Positions 1 through 8,014 of a stretch of 64,000 nucleotides of DNA are shown in pieces (position 1 is the first letter of the stretch; each line of letters starts with the position of its first letter). Origin of the DNA: Streptomyces reniochalinae (lineage in GTDB: Bacteria > Actinomycetota > Actinomycetes > Streptomycetales > Streptomycetaceae); NCBI RefSeq assembly GCF_003323735.1, contig NZ_QOIM01000042.1:1-64000 (forward strand). Reading direction: 5' to 3'. The notes beneath the pieces are model-generated. The model saw only the letters and a program-made list of their open reading frames with translations. It was not told where the DNA came from and did no database searches. The position numbers were made by a program, and so were the translations under genes.

Positions 1-1
1 G

Positions 2-79
2 CACTGGTCACACTGGCGCCGACGACGCCAGCACCAAGCCCGCATCAGCCACTACAAACGACGCGGACACAGCCCCTGA
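2..79 (+). CDS. possible 3' end of a transposase gene (partial)
   Basis: The frame opening at base 2 reads to a TGA at 77-79 and gives about 25 residues rich in Trp, Arg and His (W-S-x-W-R-R-R-R, then H-Y-K-R-R-G). This composition recalls the C-terminal tail of some actinobacterial transposases, and the bases after it do not look coding. The body of the gene lies outside the window. With so few residues this is a resemblance only; it could equally be a chance open frame. No inverted repeat end was identified. Confidence 0.25.
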   Translation, partial: HWSHWRRRRQHQARISHYKRRGHSP

Positions 80-223
80 CCTGGCCACCAGTCACCGCAA
101 GCACCGTTGCAGTACTAGGGCAAGCCCCCGCCGCCCGGCACCCGTGCGGCTCGTCACGCCGATCCCGTCTCCGGCTCCCTGCGAGCCATCGGCACGACGA
201 GACCCGTGGAGGGCTCCCGCCTC

Positions 224-997
224 ATGTCTTCTTTCGCCGCTGTCGTGGCGTTCCTGTCCGACGCACTCGAACCCGTTTTCTCTACCTCGGCCACCGCCGC
301 CGCCATCGTCGTGTGCACGCTCTGCGTGCGGCTCGCTCTCCATCCGCTGGCCCGCGCGGCGGTGCGGGGCGAGCGGGGACGGGCCGCGCCGGCCCCGCGC
401 GTGGCCGAGCTACAGCGCAAGCACCGCCGCGACCCGGACCTGTTGCGGCGCGAGATGAGCGCTCTCCACGCGCGCGAGGGCGTCTCGCCGGTGGCCGGAT
501 GCCTGCCGACGCTGCTGCAACTGCCGGTGTTCTTCGTGATGTACCACGTCTCCACCACCGACGACGCACTGCTGGAACACACCCTGCTCGGGGCTCCGCT
601 GGGCGGCCGGTGGGCGGACGCGCTCGGGCACGGCGGGCCTCTGGGCGCGCAAGGGCTGGTCTACGCGGGCCTGTTCGCGCTGACGCTCGCGGTGGCGTCC
701 TGGACGTACGCGCGAACGCGGCGAGCGGCGGTCCGGACCGCCGGCACGCAAGGAGCGACCGGCGGGGCGGGCGTGGACCGGACGGTTCCGCGGCCGGCGG
801 CGCTGACGCGGCTGTTGCCGCTGCTCTCGTTCGCCACCGTGGTCACGGTCGCGGTGGTGCCGCTGGCCGCCGCGCTGTACGTGGTGACGTCGATGACCTG
901 GACCGCTGTCGAGCGGGCCGCGCTGCGGGCCGGGAGCGTTCCCGGGCGCGAGGTGCCGGAGCGGAAGCGGAGGCCGAGGCTACGGTCCAGTACGTGA
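224..997 (+). CDS. YidC/Oxa1-family membrane protein insertase (paralogue)
   Basis: Predicted to help insert proteins into the cytoplasmic membrane. The 257-residue protein has the family layout: an N-terminal hydrophobic segment, a charged Arg/Lys-rich cytoplasmic loop with K-H-R-R-D-P-D-L-L-R-R-E-M, then the typical G-C-L-P-T-L-L-Q-L-P-V-F-F hydrophobic segment and two further membrane spans. It is shorter than the main YidC near the replication origin, so it is probably a second, specialised copy. ATG 224 is chosen over GTG 206 because a GGAGGG stretch at 208-213 is placed to serve it. The C-terminus is basic and lacks a long extension. The next gene starts 66 bases downstream on the same strand but is functionally unrelated. 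Confidence 0.82.
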   Translation: MSSFAAVVAFLSDALEPVFSTSATAAAIVVCTLCVRLALHPLARAAVRGERGRAAPAPRVAELQRKHRRDPDLLRREMSALHAREGVSPVAGCLPTLLQLPVFFVMYHVSTTDDALLEHTLLGAPLGGRWADALGHGGPLGAQGLVYAGLFALTLAVASWTYARTRRAAVRTAGTQGATGGAGVDRTVPRPAALTRLLPLLSFATVVTVAVVPLAAALYVVTSMTWTAVERAALRAGSVPGREVPERKRRPRLRSST

Positions 998-1063
998 ACG
1001 CGGTCTTGTGGATCTGAACGGGCTCTTGGAGGATCAGCTGATTCGCCTGGGAGGGAGAGCGAC

Positions 1064-1933
1064 GTGAAACTGCTGCGCGTCGGATCGGCGGGGACTGAGC
1101 GCCCCGCGCTGCTGGACGAGGACGACACCCTGCGCGACCTGTCGGGGATCGTCCCCGACATCGACGCGGGGCTGCTCGCGGACGAGGCCGCGTTCGGTCG
1201 GATCCGCGAGGCCGCTGCCGCAGGACGGCTGCCCGGCCTGGCCGCGGGCACCGAGGCCGGGGCCGCGCGGGTCGGGCCGCCGCTGTCGGGGATCGGCAAG
1301 GTGGTGTGCATCGGGCTGAACTTCCACGACCACGCGCGGGAGACGGGCGCCGCGATCCCCGAGGAGCCGATCGTCTTCATGAAGGCGCCCGACACCGTGG
1401 TCGGGCCCGACGACACGGTGCTGATCCCGCGCGGAAGCGAGAAGACCGACTGGGAGGTCGAGCTGGCCGTCGTCATCGGCAGACCCGCGCGCTACCTGGC
1501 CTCGCACGAGGAGGCGCTGGCCTGCGTCGCCGGATACGCGATCGCCAACGACGTGTCCGAGCGCGCCTTCCAGATCGAGCGCGGCGGCCAGTGGGACAAG
1601 GGCAAGAACTGCGAGACGTTCAACCCGCTGGGCCCCTGGCTGGTGACCGCGGACGAGGTCCCGGACCCGCAGACGCTGACGATGCGGCTGTGGGTCAACG
1701 GCGCGCTACGCCAGGACGGCACGTCCGCCGACCAGATCTTCCCCGTCGCCGAAGTGGTGCGCTATCTCTCCCACTTCATGACGCTGTATCCGGGCGACGT
1801 CATCTCGACCGGCACCCCCGCGGGCGTCGCCATGGGCCAGCCGGAGCCCAAGCCGTATCTGCGTGAGGGCGACGTCGTCGAGCTGGAGATCGCGGGTCTG
1901 GGCCGGCAGCGCCAGGTGATGAAGTCCGCGTGA
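1064..1933 (+). CDS. fumarylacetoacetate hydrolase (FAH) family protein
   Basis: Predicted metal-dependent hydrolase or decarboxylase acting on a dicarbonyl acid, such as a fumarylpyruvate or acylpyruvate. The 289-residue protein has a variable N-terminal 70 residues and then the FAH catalytic fold: C-I-G-L-N-F-H-D-H-A-R-E, E-E-P-I-V-F-M-K, D-W-E-V-E-L-A-V-V-I-G with the metal-binding Glu residues, I-A-N-D-V-S-E-R, and G-D-V-I-S-T-G-T-P-A-G-V near the end. A GGGAGGGAGAG ribosome site lies a few bases before the ATG. Substrate specificity cannot be read from sequence, and neighbours give little help; the gene converges on a Gfo/Idh/MocA oxidoreductase. Confidence 0.9.
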   Translation: MKLLRVGSAGTERPALLDEDDTLRDLSGIVPDIDAGLLADEAAFGRIREAAAAGRLPGLAAGTEAGAARVGPPLSGIGKVVCIGLNFHDHARETGAAIPEEPIVFMKAPDTVVGPDDTVLIPRGSEKTDWEVELAVVIGRPARYLASHEEALACVAGYAIANDVSERAFQIERGGQWDKGKNCETFNPLGPWLVTADEVPDPQTLTMRLWVNGALRQDGTSADQIFPVAEVVRYLSHFMTLYPGDVISTGTPAGVAMGQPEPKPYLREGDVVELEIAGLGRQRQVMKSA

Positions 1934-1962
1934 GCGGGCGCGGGCGAGCCCCGCGTGAGCGA

Positions 1963-1982
1963 GCGGGTCCCAAGGGACCCGC
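1963..1982. terminator. hairpin between convergent genes
   Basis: GCGGGTCCC and GGGACCCGC form a perfect 9-bp inverted repeat around AA, in the 64-bp gap between two genes that end towards each other. No T-run follows, as is usual in this GC range. Confidence 0.5.
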
Positions 1983-1997
1983 GGCGGGCCCCGGCCC

Positions 1998-3071
1998 TCA
2001 CAGGGTGCGGGCGCGGGTGAAGGAGCGCGCCGTCTCCAGTACCTGGAGGGCGGCGGCCGCCTCGTGCGCCGTCACGGGAGGGGGCGTGCCCTCGCGCAGC
2101 GCGGTGGCGATCGCGTCGTAGAAGGCGGGATAGTCGCCGTCCAGGGTGGGGACCTCGCGGGTGTCCTCCAGCGCGCCCAGCGTGCCCCACGCCTCCTCGG
2201 GCTCCACGCCCCAGGGGGCGCCCTCGGCGGGGCGTGCGCCCTCGCGCAGCGCGTTCTCCTGCGGGTCGAGGCCGTACTTGACGTAGCCGGCCCTGCTGCC
2301 CAGCACCCGGAAGCGGGGGCCGAGCCGGGAGGCGGTGGCGCTCATCCACAGGTGGGAGTGGACGCCGCTCTCGTGGGTGAGGGCGATGAAGGTGTCGTCG
2401 TCCGCCTCGGCGCCCGGGCGGCGTACGTCGGCCTCCGCGTACACGGACGCGGCGGGTCCGAAGAGGGTCAGCGCCTGGTCGACGAGGTGGCTGCCCAGGT
2501 CGTAGAGGAGGCCGCCCACCTCCTGCGGGTCGCCCGACTCGCGCCAGCCGCCCTTGGGCCGGGGCCGCCAGCGTTCGAACCGGGACTCGAAGCGGTGGAC
2601 CTCGCCCAGCGCGTCCTCGGCGAGGAGGGAGCGCAGGGTGAGGAAGTCGTTGTCCCAGCGCCGGTTCTGGAACGGGGCCAGCAGCAGCCCCTTCGCCTCG
2701 GCCTTGGCCGCGAGTTCGCGGGCCTCGGCGGCGGTGGGGGCCAGCGGCTTGTCCACGACGACGGGCAGCCCCGCGTCCAGGGCGCGGTGGGCGAGCCGCA
2801 CGTGGGTGCGGTTCGGCGTGGCGACGACCACGAGGTCGAGCCTGTCCGGGTCCGCGAACAGGTCGTCGGCCGAGGGCAGCGTCCGCACCTCGCCGCCCGG
2901 GGCGCCCGCTTCCCGCGCCCGCTCGCGCCGCTCGGGTTCTGAGGTGACGACGGTGTCGAGCGCGAGCCCCGGCGTCGTGGCGATCAGCGGGGCGTGGAAG
3001 ACCGAGCCGGCCAGGCCGAACCCGAGCAGGCCGACGCGGAGCGGCGAGGGGGAGGTGTCCATGCGGTTCAT
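1998..3071 (-). CDS. Gfo/Idh/MocA family oxidoreductase
   Basis: Predicted NAD(P)-dependent dehydrogenase of a sugar, inositol or related polyol. The 357-residue protein starts with the dinucleotide-binding G-L-L-G-F-G-L-A-G-S-V-F-H-A-P segment, carries V-V-D-K-P-L-A in place of the common E-K-P motif, and has the C-terminal domain signature G-G-L-L-Y-D-L-G-S-H-L-V-D-Q. The start at 3071 is preferred because a GGTGGGGG run lies just upstream; a longer frame to 3110 has no such site. It is divergent from the GntR regulator gene, with about 100 bp between them that must hold both promoters. No sugar-transport genes are adjacent, so the substrate is unknown. Confidence 0.9.
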   Translation of the reverse strand: MNRMDTSPSPLRVGLLGFGLAGSVFHAPLIATTPGLALDTVVTSEPERRERAREAGAPGGEVRTLPSADDLFADPDRLDLVVVATPNRTHVRLAHRALDAGLPVVVDKPLAPTAAEARELAAKAEAKGLLLAPFQNRRWDNDFLTLRSLLAEDALGEVHRFESRFERWRPRPKGGWRESGDPQEVGGLLYDLGSHLVDQALTLFGPAASVYAEADVRRPGAEADDDTFIALTHESGVHSHLWMSATASRLGPRFRVLGSRAGYVKYGLDPQENALREGARPAEGAPWGVEPEEAWGTLGALEDTREVPTLDGDYPAFYDAIATALREGTPPPVTAHEAAAALQVLETARSFTRARTL

Positions 3072-3174
3072 GCCCCCACCCTTGCAAAGCGGGTGCGGGC
3101 GGGCACGCACCGCCCGCCCCGAGGCCCGAGTACGTCCCGTCCGCCGTGAGTGCGCGCCCTGCGAGGATGCCGAG

Positions 3175-3957
3175 GTGGCTACCTCGCGCGAAAGCTCCGC
3201 ACCCTACGAGATCCCCGCAGACGGGGCCGCGCCCGTGCGGGCCGGCATCCCCGAGCACGGGCGGGTCCCCAAGTACTACTGGCTCAAGGCGCGGTTGGTT
3301 CCGCTGCTGGAGGAGTTGGGCGAGGGCGGCGTGCTGCCCACGGAGCGCGAACTGGCCCTGCGGCACGAGGTCTCCCGTGAGACGGTCCGCCAGGCGCTGC
3401 GCGAACTGCTGCTGGAGGGGCGGTTGCGGCGGGCAGGGCGCGGCACGGTCGTCGCCGGGCCGAAGCTGGCGCAGCCGCTCGCGCTGGCCAGTTACACCGA
3501 AGGTGTCCGCCGTCAGGGCCGGGTGCCGGGGCGCACGTTGATCGGTCTGACCCGGCATCGCTGCCCGGCCGCGCTCGCCGCCGATCTCCGGATCGCCGAG
3601 GGGGAATGGGTCTGGCATCTGGAGCGGCTGCTGTTCGCGGACGACGAGCGGGTCGGCCTGGAGTCCACGTACGTCGCGGTCGAGCGGGTGCCGGAGCTGG
3701 AGCGGGACTTCGAGGCCGACTCGTCCTTCTACGCGTACCTGCGGGAGGGGCTGGGGATCCGCTTCGGCGCGGCGGAGGAGCGGCTGGAGACGGTGCTGGC
3801 GACCCCGCGGGAGGCGCTGCTGGTCGGAACGCCGCCCGGGCTGCCGATGCTGTTGATCCACCGGCGCTCCCGGGACGACGAGGGGGCGCCGCTGGAGCGC
3901 GTCCGGCTGCTCTACCGCGGCGACCGCTTCAGCTTCACCGTGCGGCTGGAGGGGTGA
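3175..3957 (+). CDS. GntR/HutC-family regulator (UTRA domain), likely regulator of the phosphonate operon
   Basis: Predicted repressor or activator of the downstream operon. The 260-residue protein has an N-terminal winged helix (L-P-T-E-R-E-L-A then V-S-R-E-T-V-R-Q-A-L-R-E-L, about residues 35-95) and a C-terminal UTRA ligand-binding domain typical of the HutC subfamily, which includes PhnF and DasR. The GTG at 3175 is chosen because GAGGATG at 3163 provides a ribosome site; the open frame extends much further upstream but without coding support. Its stop lies 201 bp before an amine oxidase gene on the same strand, and a palindrome in that gap (4084-4093) is a candidate operator. The last codons are part of a 25-nt tandem repeat. 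Confidence 0.88.
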   Translation: MATSRESSAPYEIPADGAAPVRAGIPEHGRVPKYYWLKARLVPLLEELGEGGVLPTERELALRHEVSRETVRQALRELLLEGRLRRAGRGTVVAGPKLAQPLALASYTEGVRRQGRVPGRTLIGLTRHRCPAALAADLRIAEGEWVWHLERLLFADDERVGLESTYVAVERVPELERDFEADSSFYAYLREGLGIRFGAAEERLETVLATPREALLVGTPPGLPMLLIHRRSRDDEGAPLERVRLLYRGDRFSFTVRLEG

Positions 3958-4014
3958 GGTGCGCGGCGCGGCCGGAGGTGACGTGCACGGTGCGGCCGGA
4001 GGGGTGAGCGCCGC
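3940..4014. repeat. 25-nt tandem repeat, three copies, across a stop codon
   Basis: Three units begin at 3940, 3965 and 3990. The first and third share GTGCGG(C/T)(C/T)GGAGGGGTGAG almost exactly and the middle one is diverged. The first unit contains the end and stop codon of the GntR-family gene, so the other two are duplicated copies of that gene end lying outside the coding region. Confidence 0.65.
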
Positions 4015-4083
4015 ACCGCGGTCTGCGGCGGGCCCGCCCGCACCGCGCGGAGCCGCCCGAGGGCTGATCACGAAAGCGTAACG

Positions 4084-4093
4084 GGTCCGGACC
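4084..4093. promoter_or_regulatory. candidate GntR operator palindrome
   Basis: GGTCCGGACC is a perfect 10-bp palindrome, flanked as gGGTCCGGACCa, 66 bp before the start of the amine oxidase gene. HutC-subfamily regulators such as DasR bind sites with a GGTCTAGACC core, differing only in the two central bases. Binding by the neighbouring regulator is inferred. Confidence 0.4.
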
Positions 4094-4158
4094 AGAATTG
4101 CCGGGCCGTTCACCCGGCCGTCGCCGACGGGCCATCGGGGCCCGGAAGGGTCGCGGAC

Positions 4159-5301
4159 ATGCGAGTCATAGTTGTCGGAGCCGGTGTGCTGGGGACCCTG
4201 CACGCCTGGCAGGCGGTTCAGCGCGGTCACGAGGTCGTGCACATCGAGCGGGAGGAGGCCGCCCGCGGCGCCTCCGTGCGGAACTTCGGCCTGGTGTGGG
4301 TCGGCGGGAGAGCGGAAGGACCCGAGCTGGAGGCGGCGCTGCGCGCCCGGGAGCTGTGGGAGCGGATCGGTCAGGAGGTCCCCGCGCTCGGCTTCCGCGC
4401 CTGCGGTTCCCTGACGGCCGTCACCACCGAGGCCGAACTGGCCGTCGCCCGCGCCGCCGCCGAGCGCCCCGACGCCGCCCGGCGCGGCTGCACGCTGCTG
4501 ACGCCCGAGGAGGTCAGGGCCCTCAACCCGGCGCTGCGCGGCAGCGCGCTGCTGGGCGGGCTGTGGTGCGAGAGGGACGCGGCGCTCGAACCGCGCCCCG
4601 CACAGCGCGCCCTTGGGGAGGCGCTGCGCGAGCGGGCGGCGGGCCGCTACACGTTCCTGGGCGGGCGCGAGGTCCGCGACCTGCCGTCCGGCGCCGCGGC
4701 GGCGGTGCGGGACGACCGCGGTGAACTGCACGAGGGAGACGCCGTCGTCCTGTGCACGGGCGCCTGGCTAGGCGGGCTGGTCGGCGCGTTGCTGCCCGAG
4801 CCGCCGGTGCGCCGGGTGCGGTTGCAGATGATGCAGACCGAACCGCTGGGGGAGAAGCTGACCACGGCGGTCGCGGACGCCGACAGCTTCCGCTACTACC
4901 CGGCCTACGGCGGCGCCGCGCTCGACGCGCTGGCGGCGGCCCAGCCGCAGCCGCCCGTCGCCGCGGCGCACGCGATGCAGCTGCTGATGGTGCAGCGCGC
5001 GGACGGCTCGCTGACCATCGGCGACACCCACGAGTACGAGACGCCGTTCGGCTTCGACGTGGACGAGCGGCCCTACCGGCACCTGACCGCCGTCGCCGAG
5101 CGGCTGCTGGGGCGGGCGCTGCCACCGGTGCGCAGGCGCTGGGCCGGGGTGTACGCGCAGTGCACCGAGCCGGGGCGTGTGGTGCTGCGGCAGCCCGTGC
5201 CCGAGCGGACCTCGGCGTGGCTGGTGACCGGGCCCGGCGGGCGCGGGATGACCTGCTCGCCGGCGATCGCCGAACGTACCGCGGACGAGCTGGGCTGGTG
5301 A
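4159..5301 (+). CDS. FAD-dependent amine oxidase, phosphonate-associated (TIGR03364-like)
   Basis: Predicted to oxidise and deaminate an aminoalkylphosphonate such as 2-aminoethylphosphonate or an N-methyl derivative. The 380-residue protein opens with the FAD-binding V-I-V-V-G-A-G-V-L-G-T segment and an acidic E at the end of the second strand (H-I-E-R-E), then has the D-amino-acid-oxidase/glycine-oxidase-like fold, ending in a conserved G-P-G-G-R-G-M-T. Family placement as TIGR03364 rests on this pattern plus the neighbours: a phosphonatase-like hydrolase overlaps its stop and a phosphonate-type importer follows. No PhnW aminotransferase is seen, so this oxidase is the likely first catabolic step. 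GGAAGGG at 4142 supports the ATG. Confidence 0.8.
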   Translation: MRVIVVGAGVLGTLHAWQAVQRGHEVVHIEREEAARGASVRNFGLVWVGGRAEGPELEAALRARELWERIGQEVPALGFRACGSLTAVTTEAELAVARAAAERPDAARRGCTLLTPEEVRALNPALRGSALLGGLWCERDAALEPRPAQRALGEALRERAAGRYTFLGGREVRDLPSGAAAAVRDDRGELHEGDAVVLCTGAWLGGLVGALLPEPPVRRVRLQMMQTEPLGEKLTTAVADADSFRYYPAYGGAALDALAAAQPQPPVAAAHAMQLLMVQRADGSLTIGDTHEYETPFGFDVDERPYRHLTAVAERLLGRALPPVRRRWAGVYAQCTEPGRVVLRQPVPERTSAWLVTGPGGRGMTCSPAIAERTADELGW

Positions 5302-6050
5302 GGGCGTTGACGACAGCGGCACCGAAGGACCGTGCGCCGGACGTGGCGGGCACCACGCTGGTCGTGCTGGACATGGCGGGCACCACCGTGGCGGACGACG
5401 GCCTGGTCGAGCAGGCGTTCGGCGCGGCGGCGACGCGCCTGGGAACCGGACCCGGCACCCCGGGGTTCGCGGCGATGCTCGACCACGTACGCGCCACCAT
5501 GGGCGAGTCGAAGATCTCCGTCTTCCGGCACCTGGCCGGCGGCGACGAGGAGCGGGCGCGGCAGGCCAACACCGCGTTCGAGGACGCCTACGGCAGGCTG
5601 GTGGCCGACGGGCACTGCGCCCCCGTGCCCGGGGCCCGCGCGGCCATCGAACAGCTGCGCGCCGCCGGGCGCACCGTCGTTCTGACGACCGGCTTCGCGC
5701 GGGCCACCCAGGACGCCATCTCGGCCGCGCTGGGCTGGAGCGACCTGGTCGCGGCCACCCTGTGCCCCGCCGACACCGGCCCGCTGGGACGTGGAAGGCC
5801 CCACCCCGACCTGGTGCTCGCCGCGCTGCTGCACACCGGCGCGGCCGACGACGTGCGCCGCGTCGCCGTCGTCGGTGACACGGCGTACGACATGCGCTCC
5901 GGCGTACGCGCGGGCGCGGGCGTGGTGGCCGGCGTGCTCACCGGGGCGCACGGCGCGGAGGCGCTGCGCGAGGCCGGGGCGACGCACGTGCTGGACTCCG
6001 TCGCCCGCCTGCCCGAGCTGCTGTCCTCCCTGGAGCGCGCGGATGTCTGA
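5298..6050 (+). CDS. phosphonatase-like HAD hydrolase (PhnX-like)
   Basis: Predicted to cleave the C-P bond of phosphonoacetaldehyde or a close analogue. The 250-residue HAD protein has the nucleophile motif V-L-D-M-A-G-T-T (Asp25), very like D-W-A-G-T-T of PhnX, and later V-V-G-D-T-A-Y-D-M. A lysine at residue 72 in M-G-E-S-K-I lies where PhnX has its Schiff-base lysine (M-G-x-x-K), which favours a true phosphonatase-type mechanism. The GTG start overlaps the upstream stop as GTGA, indicating translational coupling. The start of the ATPase gene is embedded in its final codons. An alternative is a general phosphatase of the same clade; context argues against that. Confidence 0.82.
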   Translation: MRALTTAAPKDRAPDVAGTTLVVLDMAGTTVADDGLVEQAFGAAATRLGTGPGTPGFAAMLDHVRATMGESKISVFRHLAGGDEERARQANTAFEDAYGRLVADGHCAPVPGARAAIEQLRAAGRTVVLTTGFARATQDAISAALGWSDLVAATLCPADTGPLGRGRPHPDLVLAALLHTGAADDVRRVAVVGDTAYDMRSGVRAGAGVVAGVLTGAHGAEALREAGATHVLDSVARLPELLSSLERADV

Positions 6051-7113
6051 GCACGCCGGCACACCCGAGGCCGGCGGTATCCGCTTCGACCAGGTGACCG
6101 TCGCCTACGACGGCACGGCCGTCCTGGAGGACTTCGACCTGCGTGTCGAGGCGGGCGAGGTCATGGCCCTCCTCGGGCCCTCGGGGTCGGGCAAGACGAC
6201 CGCCCTGCGCGCCGTCGCGGGATTCGTCCGCCCCGCGCGCGGACGCGTATGGATCGGTGACCGCGACGTGACCGACCTGCCGCCCCACGCCCGGGACGTC
6301 GGCATGGTCGTCCAGCAGTACGCGCTCTTCCCGCACCTGCGCGTCGCCGACAACGTCGCCTTCGGGCTCAAGGCCAGGAGGACACCGCGCGGGCAGGTGG
6401 CGGAACGCGTCGCCGAAGTGCTGGAGATGGTCGGTATGGGCGGCTACGCCCGCCGCTACCCCCGGGAACTGTCCGGCGGGCAGCAGCAGCGCGTCGCCAT
6501 CGCCCGCGCACTGGCCGTACGGCCCGGGGTGCTGCTGCTCGACGAACCGCTCTCCGCACTGGACGCGCGGCTGCGGTCCGGCATGCTCGCCGAACTGGAT
6601 CGGCTCCACCGCGAACTGCCCGGCGTCTCCGTCCTGTACGTCACCCACGACCAGGTGGAGGCGCTGACGCTGGCCGACCGGGTCGCCGTCATGGACCGGG
6701 CGCGGCTGCGGGAGGTCGGCACCCCGCGGGCGCTCTACCGGGCGCCGCGGGGGAGTTTCACGGCGTCGTTCGTCGGCTCGGCCAACCTGCTGCCGGTCAC
6801 CCGGGCGGGCGAGGGGAGGGTCAGGTTCGGCGACACGGAGCTGCGGGTCGCCACCCCGGGGCCGGGTACCGGCGGTGCGGCCGCCACCTTGTGTGTACGC
6901 CCGCACCGGATCTCCCTCGGGGACGGCGGGACCAATGTGCTGCGGGGCGTGGCGAGAGCCGTCCAGTGGCGCGGCGCCACCTACCGCGTGGCCGTCGAGG
7001 TCGCCGGGCACGAGGTCGTCGCCGACGTCCCCGAGTCGGCCTCGACGCCCGCCGTCGGCGACCGTGCCGCCGTGTCCTTCGCGGCGGAGGACGGAGTGCT
7101 GATCGATGACTGA
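6043..7113 (+). CDS. ABC transporter ATP-binding protein, 2-aminoethylphosphonate type
   Basis: Energises import of a phosphonate at the membrane. The 356-residue protein has Walker A G-P-S-G-S-G-K-T-T, the Q-loop V-V-Q-Q-Y-A-L-F-P, the signature L-S-G-G-Q-Q-Q-R, Walker B V-L-L-L-D-E-P-L-S-A-L-D and the H-loop V-T-H-D-Q, followed by a C-terminal TOBE-like regulatory domain of about 110 residues. Length and layout match the PhnT/PotA-type ATPases. It overlaps the hydrolase gene upstream (8 bp) and the permease gene downstream (8 bp), so the operon is translated as a coupled unit. Confidence 0.88.
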   Translation: MSEHAGTPEAGGIRFDQVTVAYDGTAVLEDFDLRVEAGEVMALLGPSGSGKTTALRAVAGFVRPARGRVWIGDRDVTDLPPHARDVGMVVQQYALFPHLRVADNVAFGLKARRTPRGQVAERVAEVLEMVGMGGYARRYPRELSGGQQQRVAIARALAVRPGVLLLDEPLSALDARLRSGMLAELDRLHRELPGVSVLYVTHDQVEALTLADRVAVMDRARLREVGTPRALYRAPRGSFTASFVGSANLLPVTRAGEGRVRFGDTELRVATPGPGTGGAAATLCVRPHRISLGDGGTNVLRGVARAVQWRGATYRVAVEVAGHEVVADVPESASTPAVGDRAAVSFAAEDGVLIDD

Positions 7114-8014
7114 GACCGACGCCGTCCGCGGTGCTGCCGGGCCGCGCGTGCGCGAGCGGCCGGAGCAACGGCGGCGCGGCGCCCCCGCACCCGGCGGGCA
7201 CGCCTGGCTGTGGGCCCTGCCGCCGCTGGCCGTGCTGGCCGTCTCCTTCCTCCACCCGCTCGCGCTGGTGGTGCGGGAGAGCTTCTCCGGCGGGACGGCG
7301 GCCTACCGGCAGGTGTTCGGCTCCGAGGCGTTCACCGACGCGTTGGTCACGACGGTCGCCCTCGCCGTCGGAGCCACCCTGGGGTGCGTCGTGCTCGGGT
7401 TCGCCCTCGCGCTGGTCGTCGCCTTCGTGCCGTTCCCCGGCAGCAGGTCGGTGGCGCGGTTCATCGACGTGTTCCTCTCCTTCCCCTCGTTCCTGATCAC
7501 GCTCGCGCTGCTCTTCCTGTACGGCACGGTGGGGATGGCGAACGGCCTGTGGACGGGGGCGACGGGGGCCCAGGAGGGGCCGTTCCGCTTCCTGACGACC
7601 CCGTGGGGCGTGCTGCTGGCGGAGGTCACGTACTTCACCCCGTTCGTGATGCGCCCCTTGCTGGCCGCGTTCGCGCAGCTGGAGACCGCCCAGCTGGAGG
7701 TGGCCTCGTCCCTGGGGGCGCGTCCCGCGCGGATCGTCCGGCAGGTGATCCTGCCGGAGGCGTATCCCGCGCTGATGGCGGGCGGCGCCCTCGTGCTGGT
7801 GCTGTGCCTGAACGAGTTCGCCATCGTGCTGTTCACGGGGGCCAAGGACGTGGTGACGCTGCCGATGCTGGTCTACAGCAAGGCGATCCTGGAGTCCGAC
7901 TACGTCTCGGCGTGCGTGGTCGCCACGGTCGACGTCGTCCTCTCCGTGGGCCTCTACGGCCTCTACCGCTCCCTCACCGGAAGGAGCAGCCGCCGTGCTC
8001 GTGCACACGCGTAA
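7106..8014 (+). CDS. ABC transporter permease, 2-aminoethylphosphonate type (first)
   Basis: Membrane channel subunit of the phosphonate importer. The 302-residue protein has a basic, hydrophilic N-terminal 30 residues, about six hydrophobic spans, and an EAA loop near L-E-V-A-S-S-L-G-A-R-P-A-R-I-V-R-Q-V-I-L-P. The EAA motif matches binding-protein-dependent permeases of the PhnU/PotB group. The ATG overlaps the end of the ATPase gene, and its own 3' end overlaps the second permease by 20 bp. Confidence 0.86.
   Translation: MTETDAVRGAAGPRVRERPEQRRRGAPAPGGHAWLWALPPLAVLAVSFLHPLALVVRESFSGGTAAYRQVFGSEAFTDALVTTVALAVGATLGCVVLGFALALVVAFVPFPGSRSVARFIDVFLSFPSFLITLALLFLYGTVGMANGLWTGATGAQEGPFRFLTTPWGVLLAEVTYFTPFVMRPLLAAFAQLETAQLEVASSLGARPARIVRQVILPEAYPALMAGGALVLVLCLNEFAIVLFTGAKDVVTLPMLVYSKAILESDYVSACVVATVDVVLSVGLYGLYRSLTGRSSRRARAHA

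Noticed and set aside
1762..4731. 989-codon open frame on the minus strand, and similar very long antisense frames (8930-11458, 13578-16262, 16804-18168)
   Set aside because: They lie opposite genes with clear motifs and have Arg/Pro/Gly/Ala-rich shadows typical of high-GC DNA, with no domain patterns.
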